Positions 1 through 6,019 of a stretch of DNA of 11,387 nucleotides are shown here, one piece after another. Source of the stretch: JAYZVT01 sp050248375 (GTDB lineage: Bacteria > Pseudomonadota > Alphaproteobacteria > Rhizobiales > Methyloligellaceae); assembly GCA_050248375.1 (NCBI GenBank), contig JBFWSL010000104.1, positions 1 through 11,387 of the forward strand, given 5' to 3'. The notes beneath the pieces were generated by a model, which ran no database searches, was not told the origin of the DNA, and saw only the letters and a list, made by a program, of their open reading frames with translations. The translations under genes were made by a program, and so were the position numbers. Every line of letters begins with the position of its first letter. Position 1 is the first letter of the stretch.

Positions 1-781
1 CGTGTTCTACACGCCTCACGGCGGCAGTCTTCACTATGGTCCCGCCACGCTGCAAGGACGCGTTTTCCTTGGTCTTGAGCGCAAGCTCGCCCGCCATACC
101 TCGGGCCTTATCTTCGAGAGCAACTACAGTCAGGGACTTTTCCGCGAACGGGTCATGAACCCTCCGTGCGAGGTTCGCGTCATTCCCAATGGACTGAGGC
201 CGGAAGAGTTCTACGAAACCCATACGGCAGCCAACGCGGCCGACTTCCTGTTCGTCGGCGAACTGCGCAAGCTGAAAGGATGCGACGTCATGCTGGAGGC
301 CCTCAGCGGGATCGCCAGGCAGCGTCCGGTGTCCGCCTGCATGGTTGGGGCCGGACCCGATGCCGCCTGGTTCCGGCGCATGGCGCGCAAGCTGAAGCTT
401 GACGCGGCCGTCAGCTTTCCGGGCGCCCTGCCGGCGGCGGCCGCCTTCACCCGAGGGCGCTGCCTTGTGGTGCCTTCGAGGGCGGAGTCCTTCCCTTACA
501 TCGTGCTCGAGGCAGCCGCGGCCCGACTGCCCCTGATCGCTACGGGCGTCGGCGGTATTCCCGAGATCACCGAGGGGTCCGGCATGCAACTGCTGCCGCC
601 CGGGCATGTTCAGGCGCTGTCTTCGCGGATGGAAGCCTTCCTCAACTCCCCTGAGCCCTTTGTCGAGCAGGCTGCCGTGCTGCAGGGCCTGGTCGCCGAG
701 CGGTTCACGGCTGCCGGAATGGCGGACGCGGTGCTGGATTTCTATGAGAGCGCAGGGCCCGCGGCACATGACCCCGCCTGA
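1..781 (+). CDS. Glycosyltransferase family 4 (GT-B fold), 5'-truncated by the window edge
   Basis: The frame is open from the window edge and ends at TGA 779-781, so the GTG at position 2 is probably not the true start. About 259 residues are visible. Members of this family are usually 350-400 residues, so roughly the first 100 residues of the N-terminal acceptor-binding half are missing. Visible hallmarks, counted from the first visible codon, are TPHGG at residues 4-8, VIPNG at 60-64 (the hinge into the donor-binding half), FVGELRKLKG at 84-93, and the EX7E motif E162-E170 in AESFPYIVLEA, followed by GVGGIPEI. That motif binds the nucleotide-sugar donor in retaining GT4 enzymes. The protein most likely adds one sugar to a lipid-linked oligosaccharide at the cytoplasmic face of the membrane. 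Its position before a WcaJ-type primer enzyme supports a role in exopolysaccharide, capsule or O-antigen synthesis. Donor and acceptor sugars cannot be told from sequence. Confidence 0.9.
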   Translation, partial: VFYTPHGGSLHYGPATLQGRVFLGLERKLARHTSGLIFESNYSQGLFRERVMNPPCEVRVIPNGLRPEEFYETHTAANAADFLFVGELRKLKGCDVMLEALSGIARQRPVSACMVGAGPDAAWFRRMARKLKLDAAVSFPGALPAAAAFTRGRCLVVPSRAESFPYIVLEAAAARLPLIATGVGGIPEITEGSGMQLLPPGHVQALSSRMEAFLNSPEPFVEQAAVLQGLVAERFTAAGMADAVLDFYESAGPAAHDPA

Positions 782-784
782 AAT

Positions 785-812
785 CGCGGCCGCCGCCGCG
801 TTTACGGTTTTC
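785..812 (+). terminator. Candidate intrinsic terminator after the glycosyltransferase gene
   Basis: A perfect 6-bp stem (CGCGGC 785-790, GCCGCG 795-800) with a CGCC loop starts four bases after the stop codon. It is followed by a T-rich but interrupted stretch (801-812). The short stem and broken T-tract make it a moderate candidate. The remaining DNA up to about 977 holds no gene I can support and probably carries the promoter of the next gene, but I found no convincing -35/-10 pair. Confidence 0.4.
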
Positions 813-977
813 TAACTACATCGGCAGGTGTGAGGCCCGACGGCCCCTGAATTAAGCCTTGCCTGAAAGCTTCCGGTCCATACTTCCAGCCAAAGTGACA
901 CCCGCCTTGTGCGGGCCGGCAGGCATGTGGGGATGCCTGTTCGGGCGGTCGTAATACCGGGGTGCAGGGTCAGTCAG

Positions 978-2537
978 ATGCCAGACGTTTCCACGCGTGC
1001 GCGCCCGGCCAGGCGCTTCAATGCGCGCCAGCTCGCCGGCACGGGCTACAAGGGCCAGGAGCGCCGGGACTGGTCGTCGAGGCCCCGCCTCGGCGACTTC
1101 CGATTCACGGAAAAGCGCAGCCTGATTTCGATCCCCGTCGTCCGGGGACTGATCCGCCTTGCCGAGTTCCTGCTCGTCGCCGCCGTCGGCTACGGGATTT
1201 TCCAGCTCTACGTGGTGCCCGAAGGAGATCCCGCAAATCCGGCGCGCCTGATGTATCTCATGGCCATCGGTCTTACCGCGGCCGGAAGCTCGCTCGCCTT
1301 CCAGCTTTTCAGGCTGGACGACCTCGCAGCTTTCACCAGCGTAGGCCGGCAGATCGCCAAGATCGGCATTGCCTGGACCTGCGTGTTCGCGATCCTCACC
1401 GCGTCGGCGTTTTTCCTGAAGCTCGGCCACGAGTTTTCACGCGTTTGGCTCGCCGTCTGGTACGTCTCCGGTTTCGCGGCCATCATCACTTTCCGCGCGG
1501 GCACGGCATTCCTGCTGCGGACCTGGGCAAGGGATGGGCGCCTCGACCGCAGGGCCGTGATCGTCGGCGGCGGCCCCGCCGGGGAACAGCTCATCCGTGC
1601 CCTGGAGGCTTCAGCGGAATCCGATATCCGCATCTGCGGTGTGTTCGACGACCGCAGCGCGGACCGCGTGGGCAGCCGGATCGCGGGATATCCCAAGCTC
1701 GGTAACGTTGACGAACTCGTCGAGTTCTGCCGCAAGACCCGTATCGACATGCTGATCGTCTCCCTGCCCATAACGGCGGAGAAGCGGCTGCTCGGGTTGC
1801 TGAAGAAATTGTGGGTCTTGCCGGTGGATATCCGGCTCTCGGCGCACAGCAACTCGCTGCGCTTCCGTCCGCGTGCCTATTCCTATGTAGGCAATGTTCC
1901 CTGCATCGATGTCTACGACAAGCCGATCACCGACTGGGATCATGTGGCCAAGTGGCTGTTCGACAAAACGATCGCCACCCTGGCGCTGATCGCTCTGTCG
2001 CCGGTGATGGCGCTGGTGGCGCTCGCCGTGAAGCTCGACAGCCCCGGGCCGGCACTGTTCCGCCAGAACCGCTACGGCTTCAACAACGAGGTCATCGGCG
2101 TCTACAAGTTCCGGTCGATGTATGCGGACAAGTCCGATCACAAGGCGGACAGGCTTGTGACCAGGGGCGATCCGCGCGTGACCCGCGTCGGGCGCTTCAT
2201 CCGCAAGACCAGCCTCGATGAGCTGCCGCAACTTTTCAACGTCCTGACCGGCGAACTTTCGCTTGTGGGTCCCCGTCCCCATGCGATGCATGCGAAGGCC
2301 GCCAACGCGCTCTACGACCAGGTCGTGGATGGCTACTTCGCGCGTCACCGCGTCAAGCCCGGGATTACCGGCTGGGCCCAGATCAACGGCTGGCGCGGCG
2401 AGACCGACACGCCGGAGAAGATCCAGCATCGCGTCGAGCACGATCTTTACTACGCGGAAAACTGGTCGCTGCTGTTCGACCTCTACATCCTGTTCAAGAC
2501 GCCATTCGCGCTGCTGCGAACCGAGAACGCCTATTAG
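978..2537 (+). CDS. Undecaprenyl-phosphate sugar-1-phosphate transferase, WcaJ-type (polyprenyl-P hexose-1-P transferase)
   Basis: This integral membrane enzyme moves a sugar-1-phosphate, often glucose-1-P from UDP-glucose, onto undecaprenyl phosphate. That is the first step of exopolysaccharide or capsule repeat-unit assembly. With the ATG at 978 it is 519 residues, normal for the long WcaJ branch. The order is: an N-terminal set of hydrophobic segments from about residue 55 to 185; a Rossmann-like middle part starting near VIVGGGPAGEQ; one more hydrophobic segment (about 335-355); and the C-terminal bacterial sugar transferase domain (PF02397). That domain shows YKFRSMY (K377), SLDELPQ with the catalytic Asp-Glu pair D414-E415, LVGPRP (429-434) and KPGITGWAQINGWRGE. 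In-frame starts GTG 909 and ATG 933 exist. I prefer 978 because the upstream extension is not typical of the family, although its ribosome site (AGGGTC) is weak. The ligase-like gene follows after 15 bp, so the two are probably co-transcribed. Glucose specificity is inferred from the WcaJ-like architecture. Confidence 0.93.
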   Translation: MPDVSTRARPARRFNARQLAGTGYKGQERRDWSSRPRLGDFRFTEKRSLISIPVVRGLIRLAEFLLVAAVGYGIFQLYVVPEGDPANPARLMYLMAIGLTAAGSSLAFQLFRLDDLAAFTSVGRQIAKIGIAWTCVFAILTASAFFLKLGHEFSRVWLAVWYVSGFAAIITFRAGTAFLLRTWARDGRLDRRAVIVGGGPAGEQLIRALEASAESDIRICGVFDDRSADRVGSRIAGYPKLGNVDELVEFCRKTRIDMLIVSLPITAEKRLLGLLKKLWVLPVDIRLSAHSNSLRFRPRAYSYVGNVPCIDVYDKPITDWDHVAKWLFDKTIATLALIALSPVMALVALAVKLDSPGPALFRQNRYGFNNEVIGVYKFRSMYADKSDHKADRLVTRGDPRVTRVGRFIRKTSLDELPQLFNVLTGELSLVGPRPHAMHAKAANALYDQVVDGYFARHRVKPGITGWAQINGWRGETDTPEKIQHRVEHDLYYAENWSLLFDLYILFKTPFALLRTENAY

Positions 2538-2552
2538 GGCCGGGGTCGGGGC

Positions 2553-3854
2553 ATGGCGATGTATGCGGCGGCAGAATTTCACGGCAGGCGAGATTCCGCG
2601 ACGGGACTGACCGCCTCCGGAACCGGGCTGGCGCAACTTCTCATGTGGCTGGCAATGGCCAGCGGGGCCGTCGTGCTGTACGAGCCCGCGCCCTATGAAG
2701 TGCTGTTCTGCGGTCTGCTGCTGCTGCTGCCGGCGCTCGGGGCGCTCCAGTTCACTCCCGCCATAATCGCCGCCATGGCCGTCTGGCTGCTTGTGGCCGC
2801 CGGCGGCTTCGTCGCCGGCATCTATGCGACCGACTATTCAGTCCCGGCCAAGCACACGGCCATCTCGCTGTTCCTGTCGGCGACTGCGGTCCTGGTTGCC
2901 GCCTATACGGCACGCGATCCCCTGAAGCATGGGCGGGTACTGCTGGCTGGACTTGCCGCCGGCGGCATTTTCACCGCTGCCGCAGGCGTGCTCGGATATT
3001 TCAGCCTGATGCCGGGGGCATGGGATCTGTTCACGGAGTTCGGCCGCGCCCGAGCGCTGTTCAAGGACCCCAATGTCTACGGGCCCTTCATGCTTCCAGG
3101 TCTTCTGTGGTGCGCGCATATCTTTATCCACGGCTCATGGCGCGGCTCCATGGTGGCAATGGTCTGCCTGCCCGTCCTGCTGGCAGGCCTGCTGGTGAGC
3201 TTCTCGCGAGGCGCATGGCTCAACGCGGCGACGGCAGTCGCGGTCTACGGCTGCCTCGCCTTCGTCATGGCCGACACCAACCGCATGCGCATCCGCCTCG
3301 CCGGTTCGGCGCTTGCGGGGCTGGTACTGGCGGGGATTGCCTTCGCCGCCGTCCTTCAGGTGCCGGAGGTGCTGGATTTCCTGAAGGAGCGGGCGACGCT
3401 GCTGCAGGACTATGACGCGGGACCCACGGGGCGTTTCGCGGGCCAGGCCAAGGCCCTTTCGCTCATAGCGCAGCATCCGCTGGGGATAGGAGCGCTGGAA
3501 TTCTCCAGCAGCCACCACCCGGAGGACGTGCACAACGTTTATCTGAGCATGTTTCTCAATGCGGGCTGGCTCGGAGGCTTCCTGTATCTGGGTGCCGTGC
3601 TCGTTACCCTCGCCGCGGGCCTGAGGGCGTGCCTTGTGTCCTCCCCGGTGCAGGGGCTGCTGATGGTCGCCGTGGCGTCCTTTGCGGGACTGGTATTCGA
3701 GGGGCTGGTGATCGATTCCGATCACTGGCGGCACTTCTATGTCGTCATGGGGCTGATCTGGGGGCTGCTGGCGGCGGTGCCGGCCAGGCGAACGGAAGTG
3801 CGGCGACGCCCTTCCCCCGGATTTTCGAGAAGTGGTCGGAGCGGCGAGATTTGA
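2553..3854 (+). CDS. O-antigen ligase / polymerase-like membrane protein (Wzy_C superfamily)
   Basis: This is a polytopic inner-membrane protein of 433 residues with about ten hydrophobic segments spread over residues 25-410. In this superfamily (PF04932) the proteins either ligate lipid-linked polysaccharide to an acceptor or polymerise repeat units on the periplasmic side. Visible family signs are KDPNVYGPFMLP (171-182), the SFSRGAWL box (216-223), and the periplasmic loop with GRFAGQAKA (293-301), HPLGIG (308-313) and HNVYLSMFLNAGW (327-339); the His-Asn pair is typical. Ligase and polymerase cannot be separated on sequence alone; the preceding WcaJ-type gene favours a role in the same polysaccharide pathway. 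The start at ATG 2553 has a G-rich site (GGGG) just ahead. The C-terminal tail after about residue 410 is Arg/Ser/Pro-rich, and its last seven residues (427-433) are read from the antisense of the tRNA-Pro 3' end, which also supplies the stop codon. Confidence 0.88.
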   Translation: MAMYAAAEFHGRRDSATGLTASGTGLAQLLMWLAMASGAVVLYEPAPYEVLFCGLLLLLPALGALQFTPAIIAAMAVWLLVAAGGFVAGIYATDYSVPAKHTAISLFLSATAVLVAAYTARDPLKHGRVLLAGLAAGGIFTAAAGVLGYFSLMPGAWDLFTEFGRARALFKDPNVYGPFMLPGLLWCAHIFIHGSWRGSMVAMVCLPVLLAGLLVSFSRGAWLNAATAVAVYGCLAFVMADTNRMRIRLAGSALAGLVLAGIAFAAVLQVPEVLDFLKERATLLQDYDAGPTGRFAGQAKALSLIAQHPLGIGALEFSSSHHPEDVHNVYLSMFLNAGWLGGFLYLGAVLVTLAAGLRACLVSSPVQGLLMVAVASFAGLVFEGLVIDSDHWRHFYVVMGLIWGLLAAVPARRTEVRRRPSPGFSRSGRSGEI

Positions 3855-3910
3855 ACTCGCGACCCCCGGTCCCCCAGACCGGTGCGCTAACCGGGCTGCG
3901 CCACGCTCCG
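3833..3910 (-). tRNA. tRNA-Pro (anticodon GGG)
   Basis: The reverse complement folds into a full cloverleaf of 78 nt including CCA. The acceptor stem is CGGAGCG (3910-3904) with CGCTCCG (3843-3837). The D arm is GCGC/GCGC around a 10-nt loop with GG. The anticodon arm is CCGGT, loop CTGGGGG, ACCGG, giving anticodon GGG after the invariant U33. The T arm is GCGAG-TTCAAAT-CTCGC. The discriminator is A (3836) and CCA is encoded (3835-3833). It would read CCC and CCU proline codons. The gene lies downstream of the MerR-like gene on the same strand but has its own promoter-like sequence. Past the 3' end I see no hairpin with a T-tract, so transcription may run antisense into the ligase-like gene. 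Confidence 0.97.
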
Positions 3911-3922
3911 TCACCGGGGGCA

Positions 3923-3952
3923 GTTATTGCCCCGTTCCCGGTTCAGGGTCAA
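3923..3952 (-). promoter_or_regulatory. Candidate promoter of tRNA-Pro
   Basis: Read on the minus strand, TTGACC (3952-3947) and AATAAC (3928-3923) are separated by 18 bp. The -10 box sits 12 bp before the first base of the mature tRNA, as expected for a short leader. The stretch between the -10 box and the tRNA is TGCCCCCGGTGA. A G+C-rich discriminator of this kind is typical of stable-RNA promoters under growth-rate or ppGpp control in proteobacteria. A perfect inverted repeat (GGGGCA 3917-3922, TGCCCC 3928-3933) brackets the -10 box. The boxes are read by eye; regulation is inference. Confidence 0.6.
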
Positions 3953-3974
3953 CACGCTTGCGAGGGGATGCCGG

Positions 3975-4457
3975 CTATTCCTTGGCGGACCGCAGGATCT
4001 CCCGGCAGGCCTCGAGATCGGACAGCAGGGCGCGCAGGCGGACCTTGATTTCCGACGGCATGCTCCCGGCATCATCCTCCGTCTTGAAGTCGTCCTCGTC
4101 GTCCTCTTCCTCCGGCGCATGGCGGGCGTCAGCGGCGATATCGGGAATATTGCGATGGATGACAACGCTGGAACTCTTCTCCGCAGCCGGGGGGCGGTAA
4201 TCCATGACATAGCGAATGCCCTGCTCGCGCAGGATGCGCTGCACGCCCTTGATGGTATAGCCCTCGGAATACAGAAGCTGGCGAATCCCCTTCAGGAGAT
4301 CGACATCCTCGGGACGGTAGTAACGCCGTCCGCCGCCCCGCTTCATGGGCTTGAGCTGGGAAAATTTGACTTCCCAGAACCGCAATACGTGTTTTGGAAC
4401 GTCAAGGTCCTCGGCAACCTCGCTGATGGTGCGAAATGCCTCTGGCGACTTATCCAA
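3975..4457 (-). CDS. MerR-family transcriptional regulator, the ihfA-linked alphaproteobacterial type
   Basis: The 160-residue protein has an N-terminal MerR winged-helix DNA-binding domain at about residues 8-80. Its first helix-turn-helix is TISEVAEDLDVPKHVLRFWE, and the wing is GGGRRYYRPEDVDLL (41-55) before a recognisable second half. It lacks the cysteine set of metal-sensing MerR proteins; the only Cys (C151) is near the C-terminus. There is no effector-binding domain. Instead there is a linker with a strongly acidic run (115-129, mostly Glu/Asp) and a C-terminal helix likely to form a short coiled coil (136-158). The start is TTG at 4457, supported by GAGGGAG about 7 nt upstream; no ATG in this frame fits as well. 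It lies 34 bp after ihfA on the same strand, an arrangement common in alphaproteobacteria, so the two are probably co-transcribed. The target genes are unknown to me. Confidence 0.92.
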   Translation of the reverse strand: MDKSPEAFRTISEVAEDLDVPKHVLRFWEVKFSQLKPMKRGGGRRYYRPEDVDLLKGIRQLLYSEGYTIKGVQRILREQGIRYVMDYRPPAAEKSSSVVIHRNIPDIAADARHAPEEEDDEDDFKTEDDAGSMPSEIKVRLRALLSDLEACREILRSAKE

Positions 4458-4491
4458 TTGCCGTCTCCCTCAAGGCGGCAGAGCCTTGTCC

Positions 4492-4809
4492 CTATTCCGC
4501 CGCCCGCTTCTTGTTGAGCGCGTCGTTGATGCGCGCCTTGGTAATATTGCTCGCCCTGAACACGAGAACGCGCCGGGGTGTAATCGGCACCTCTTCGCCT
4601 GTCTTCGGGTTGCGCCCGACCCGCTCGCCCTTCTCGCGAATCCCGAAGGATCCAAACGACGAGATTTTTACAGATTCGCCCCGCTCGAGGCTATTGGAGA
4701 TCTCGTCCAGAACCAACTCCACGAGCTCCGCGGACTCGTTCCGCGGCAAACCGACCTTCTGAAAGATAGCTTCCGCAAGGTCGGCCCGCGTGAGTGTCTT
4801 TCCGGTCAT
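4492..4809 (-). CDS. ihfA: Integration host factor subunit alpha
   Basis: IHF-alpha pairs with IHF-beta to bind specific sites in the nucleoid and bend DNA sharply. It acts in recombination, replication and transcription control. The 105-residue product matches the usual family length. It starts MTGKTLTRADLAEAIFQKVG and carries SFGSFGIREKGERVGRNP and KTGEEVPITPRR. P68 in the GRNP turn corresponds to the beta-arm proline that wedges into the DNA minor groove. I chose ATG 4809 over the in-frame GTG 4830 because the family begins at this methionine and because the GTG lies inside GGTGGGAGGAG, which is the likely ribosome-binding site. That site ends 11 nt before the ATG, slightly long. The C-terminal tail NKKRAAE is basic. 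A candidate promoter lies just upstream, and the MerR-like gene follows. Confidence 0.97.
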   Translation of the reverse strand: MTGKTLTRADLAEAIFQKVGLPRNESAELVELVLDEISNSLERGESVKISSFGSFGIREKGERVGRNPKTGEEVPITPRRVLVFRASNITKARINDALNKKRAAE

Positions 4810-4845
4810 GACGCTCGCTGCTCCTCCCACCGTAGTTCGAGGATG

Positions 4846-4874
4846 ATGCTAGTCGAGTGTTTCAGTCAGAGCAA
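4846..4874 (-). promoter_or_regulatory. Candidate sigma-70-type promoter of ihfA
   Basis: On the minus strand, TTGCTC (4874-4869) and TAGCAT (4851-4846) are 17 bp apart. Transcription would begin near 4839, leaving a leader of about 30 nt that contains the GGGAGGAG ribosome site. The match is moderate (TTG in the -35 box, four of six in the -10 box), but position and spacing fit well. It implies that ihfA and the MerR-like gene can be transcribed separately from fabH. Confidence 0.5.
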
Positions 4875-4889
4875 CGGGATAGAGGGTGT

Positions 4890-4918
4890 AAATCACTCGT
4901 GCTGAATGGAAATTACTC
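4890..4918 (-). repeat. Two 9-bp direct repeats spaced 20 bp, upstream of the ihfA promoter
   Basis: On the minus strand GAGTAATTT (4918-4910) and GAGTGATTT (4898-4890) differ at one base and start exactly 20 bp apart, close to two helical turns. They lie upstream of the candidate -35 box, at about -52 to -60 and -72 to -80 from the likely start site. That placement suits an activator or other regulator binding on one DNA face. No known consensus was recognised, and a chance origin is possible. Confidence 0.4.
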
Positions 4919-4956
4919 AGATTCCCGGACAACGTGACTTTTTTGTTTCAATCCTT

Positions 4957-5021
4957 GTGCGGATGAATTTCCCGGCCCTGCGACGGTGCTGCGGAGAACA
5001 AATGAAGGCCGGAATCCGCAC
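4957..5021 (-). repeat. Interrupted inverted repeat directly after the fabH stop codon
   Basis: Outer arms GTGCGGAT (4957-4964) and ATCCGCAC (5014-5021) pair over 8 bp. Inner arms CCGGCC (4972-4977) and GGCCGG (5007-5012) pair over 6 bp. The internal loop is uneven (7 versus 1 base) and the apical loop is 29 nt. In fabH mRNA the structure would begin immediately after the TAG (5024-5022). It is followed by an A-rich rather than a U-rich run (AAACAAAAAAG), so it is not a classic intrinsic terminator. It could protect the 3' end, help Rho-dependent termination or have no role. The rest of the 4810-5021 gap holds the ihfA promoter elements; I see no gene there. Confidence 0.55.
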
Positions 5022-5993
5022 CTACCAGCGGGCCAGAACGGCACCCCAGGTGAATCCCCCGCCCATCGCCTCCATCAGGACGAGATGGTTCGGCCTGATG
5101 CGGCCGTCACGGACCGCTTCGTCCAGGGCGAGCGGGATGGATGCGGCGGAAGTGTTGCCATGCCGGTCGAGTGTGACAACGATCTTGTCGGGCGACAGGC
5201 CGATCTTGCGCGCCGTGCCGTCGAGGATGCGCTTGTTGGCCTGGTGGGGCACGAACCAGTCGATATCCGTCGCCTTGAGGCCGGAGCGCTCCAGCGCGGT
5301 TTCGATAACGCTCGAGATGTTCGTCACCGCGTGGCGAAAGACCTCGCGGCCCTCCATGCGGAGATGCCCTACCGTACCGGTCGAGGACGGACCGCCATCG
5401 ACGTACAGCTTGTCGCGATACCGCCCGTCCGAACGAAGTTCGCTGAGGATGATGCCGCGGGCATCGGCATCGCCACCGCTCTCCTGCCCCTCCAGCACCA
5501 GTGCGCCCGCCCCATCGCCGAAGAGCACGCAAGTGCCCCTGTCGGTCCAGTCGAGAATGCGGGAGAAGGTTTCGGCCCCTATGACCAGCGCCCGTTTATG
5601 GGCGCCGGTGCGCAGCAGGGCGTCCGCGGTGGCCAGGGCATAAACGAAGCCACTGCAGACCGCCTGCAGGTCGAAGGCGGCACCCTGGGTGATGCCGAGC
5701 TGGGCCTGGATGGTGGCGGCGGTAGCGGGAAACGTCTGGTCGGGGGTCGAGGTCGCGAGCACGACGAGGTCGATCCCGGCCGCGTCCATGCCGGCATGCT
5801 TCAGCGCGCGCTCGGCTGCCTTGCGGCCAAGGTCCGAGGTCAGCTCGCCCTCCGCGGCAATGTGGCGCTCGCGGATGCCGGTCCGCTCGAGAATCCACTC
5901 GTCGCTGGTGTCCACCATCCGCGCCAGGTCGTGATTGGTCAGAACGCGCTCGGGAAGATAGCTCCCGCAGCCGCGGATAACAGATCGGATCAC
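5022..5993 (-). CDS. fabH: Beta-ketoacyl-ACP synthase III (FabH)
   Basis: FabH condenses acetyl-CoA, or another short acyl-CoA, with malonyl-ACP in the cytoplasm. This starts type II fatty-acid synthesis. The 323-residue length is standard. The catalytic triad is complete: C113 in AVCSGFVYAL, H250 in FVPHQANKRI (with the QAN motif that binds ACP/CoA features at 251-253), and N280 in RHGNTSAAS. GDGAGALVLE (159-168) and the C-terminal GGGFTWGA (311-318) are also characteristic. The start is GTG 5993, giving VIRSVIRGCGSYLP, which aligns with the usual family start; the upstream purine-rich site is weak. It follows plsX by 26 bp on the same strand, so the two lipid-synthesis genes probably share a transcript. 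Confidence 0.98.
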   Translation of the reverse strand: MIRSVIRGCGSYLPERVLTNHDLARMVDTSDEWILERTGIRERHIAAEGELTSDLGRKAAERALKHAGMDAAGIDLVVLATSTPDQTFPATAATIQAQLGITQGAAFDLQAVCSGFVYALATADALLRTGAHKRALVIGAETFSRILDWTDRGTCVLFGDGAGALVLEGQESGGDADARGIILSELRSDGRYRDKLYVDGGPSSTGTVGHLRMEGREVFRHAVTNISSVIETALERSGLKATDIDWFVPHQANKRILDGTARKIGLSPDKIVVTLDRHGNTSAASIPLALDEAVRDGRIRPNHLVLMEAMGGGFTWGAVLARW

Positions 5994-6019
5994 AGGTGAT
6001 GCCCCACTTCCCGGCTGGC

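Noticed and set aside
852..1430. 192-codon minus-strand frame opposite the WcaJ-type gene's N-terminal part
   Set aside because: Composition typical of a shadow frame; the plus strand encodes clear membrane segments of a known family.
3832..4200. Plus-strand frame starting with an ARFELATPGP-like peptide
   Set aside because: This peptide is a well-known artefact of translating the antisense of a tRNA-Pro gene; the rest is the shadow of the MerR-like gene.
4810..5021. IHF-binding site (WATCARNNNNTTR) for autoregulation of ihfA
   Set aside because: I looked on both strands; the nearest candidates (around 4890 and 4951) miss conserved positions in both halves of the consensus.
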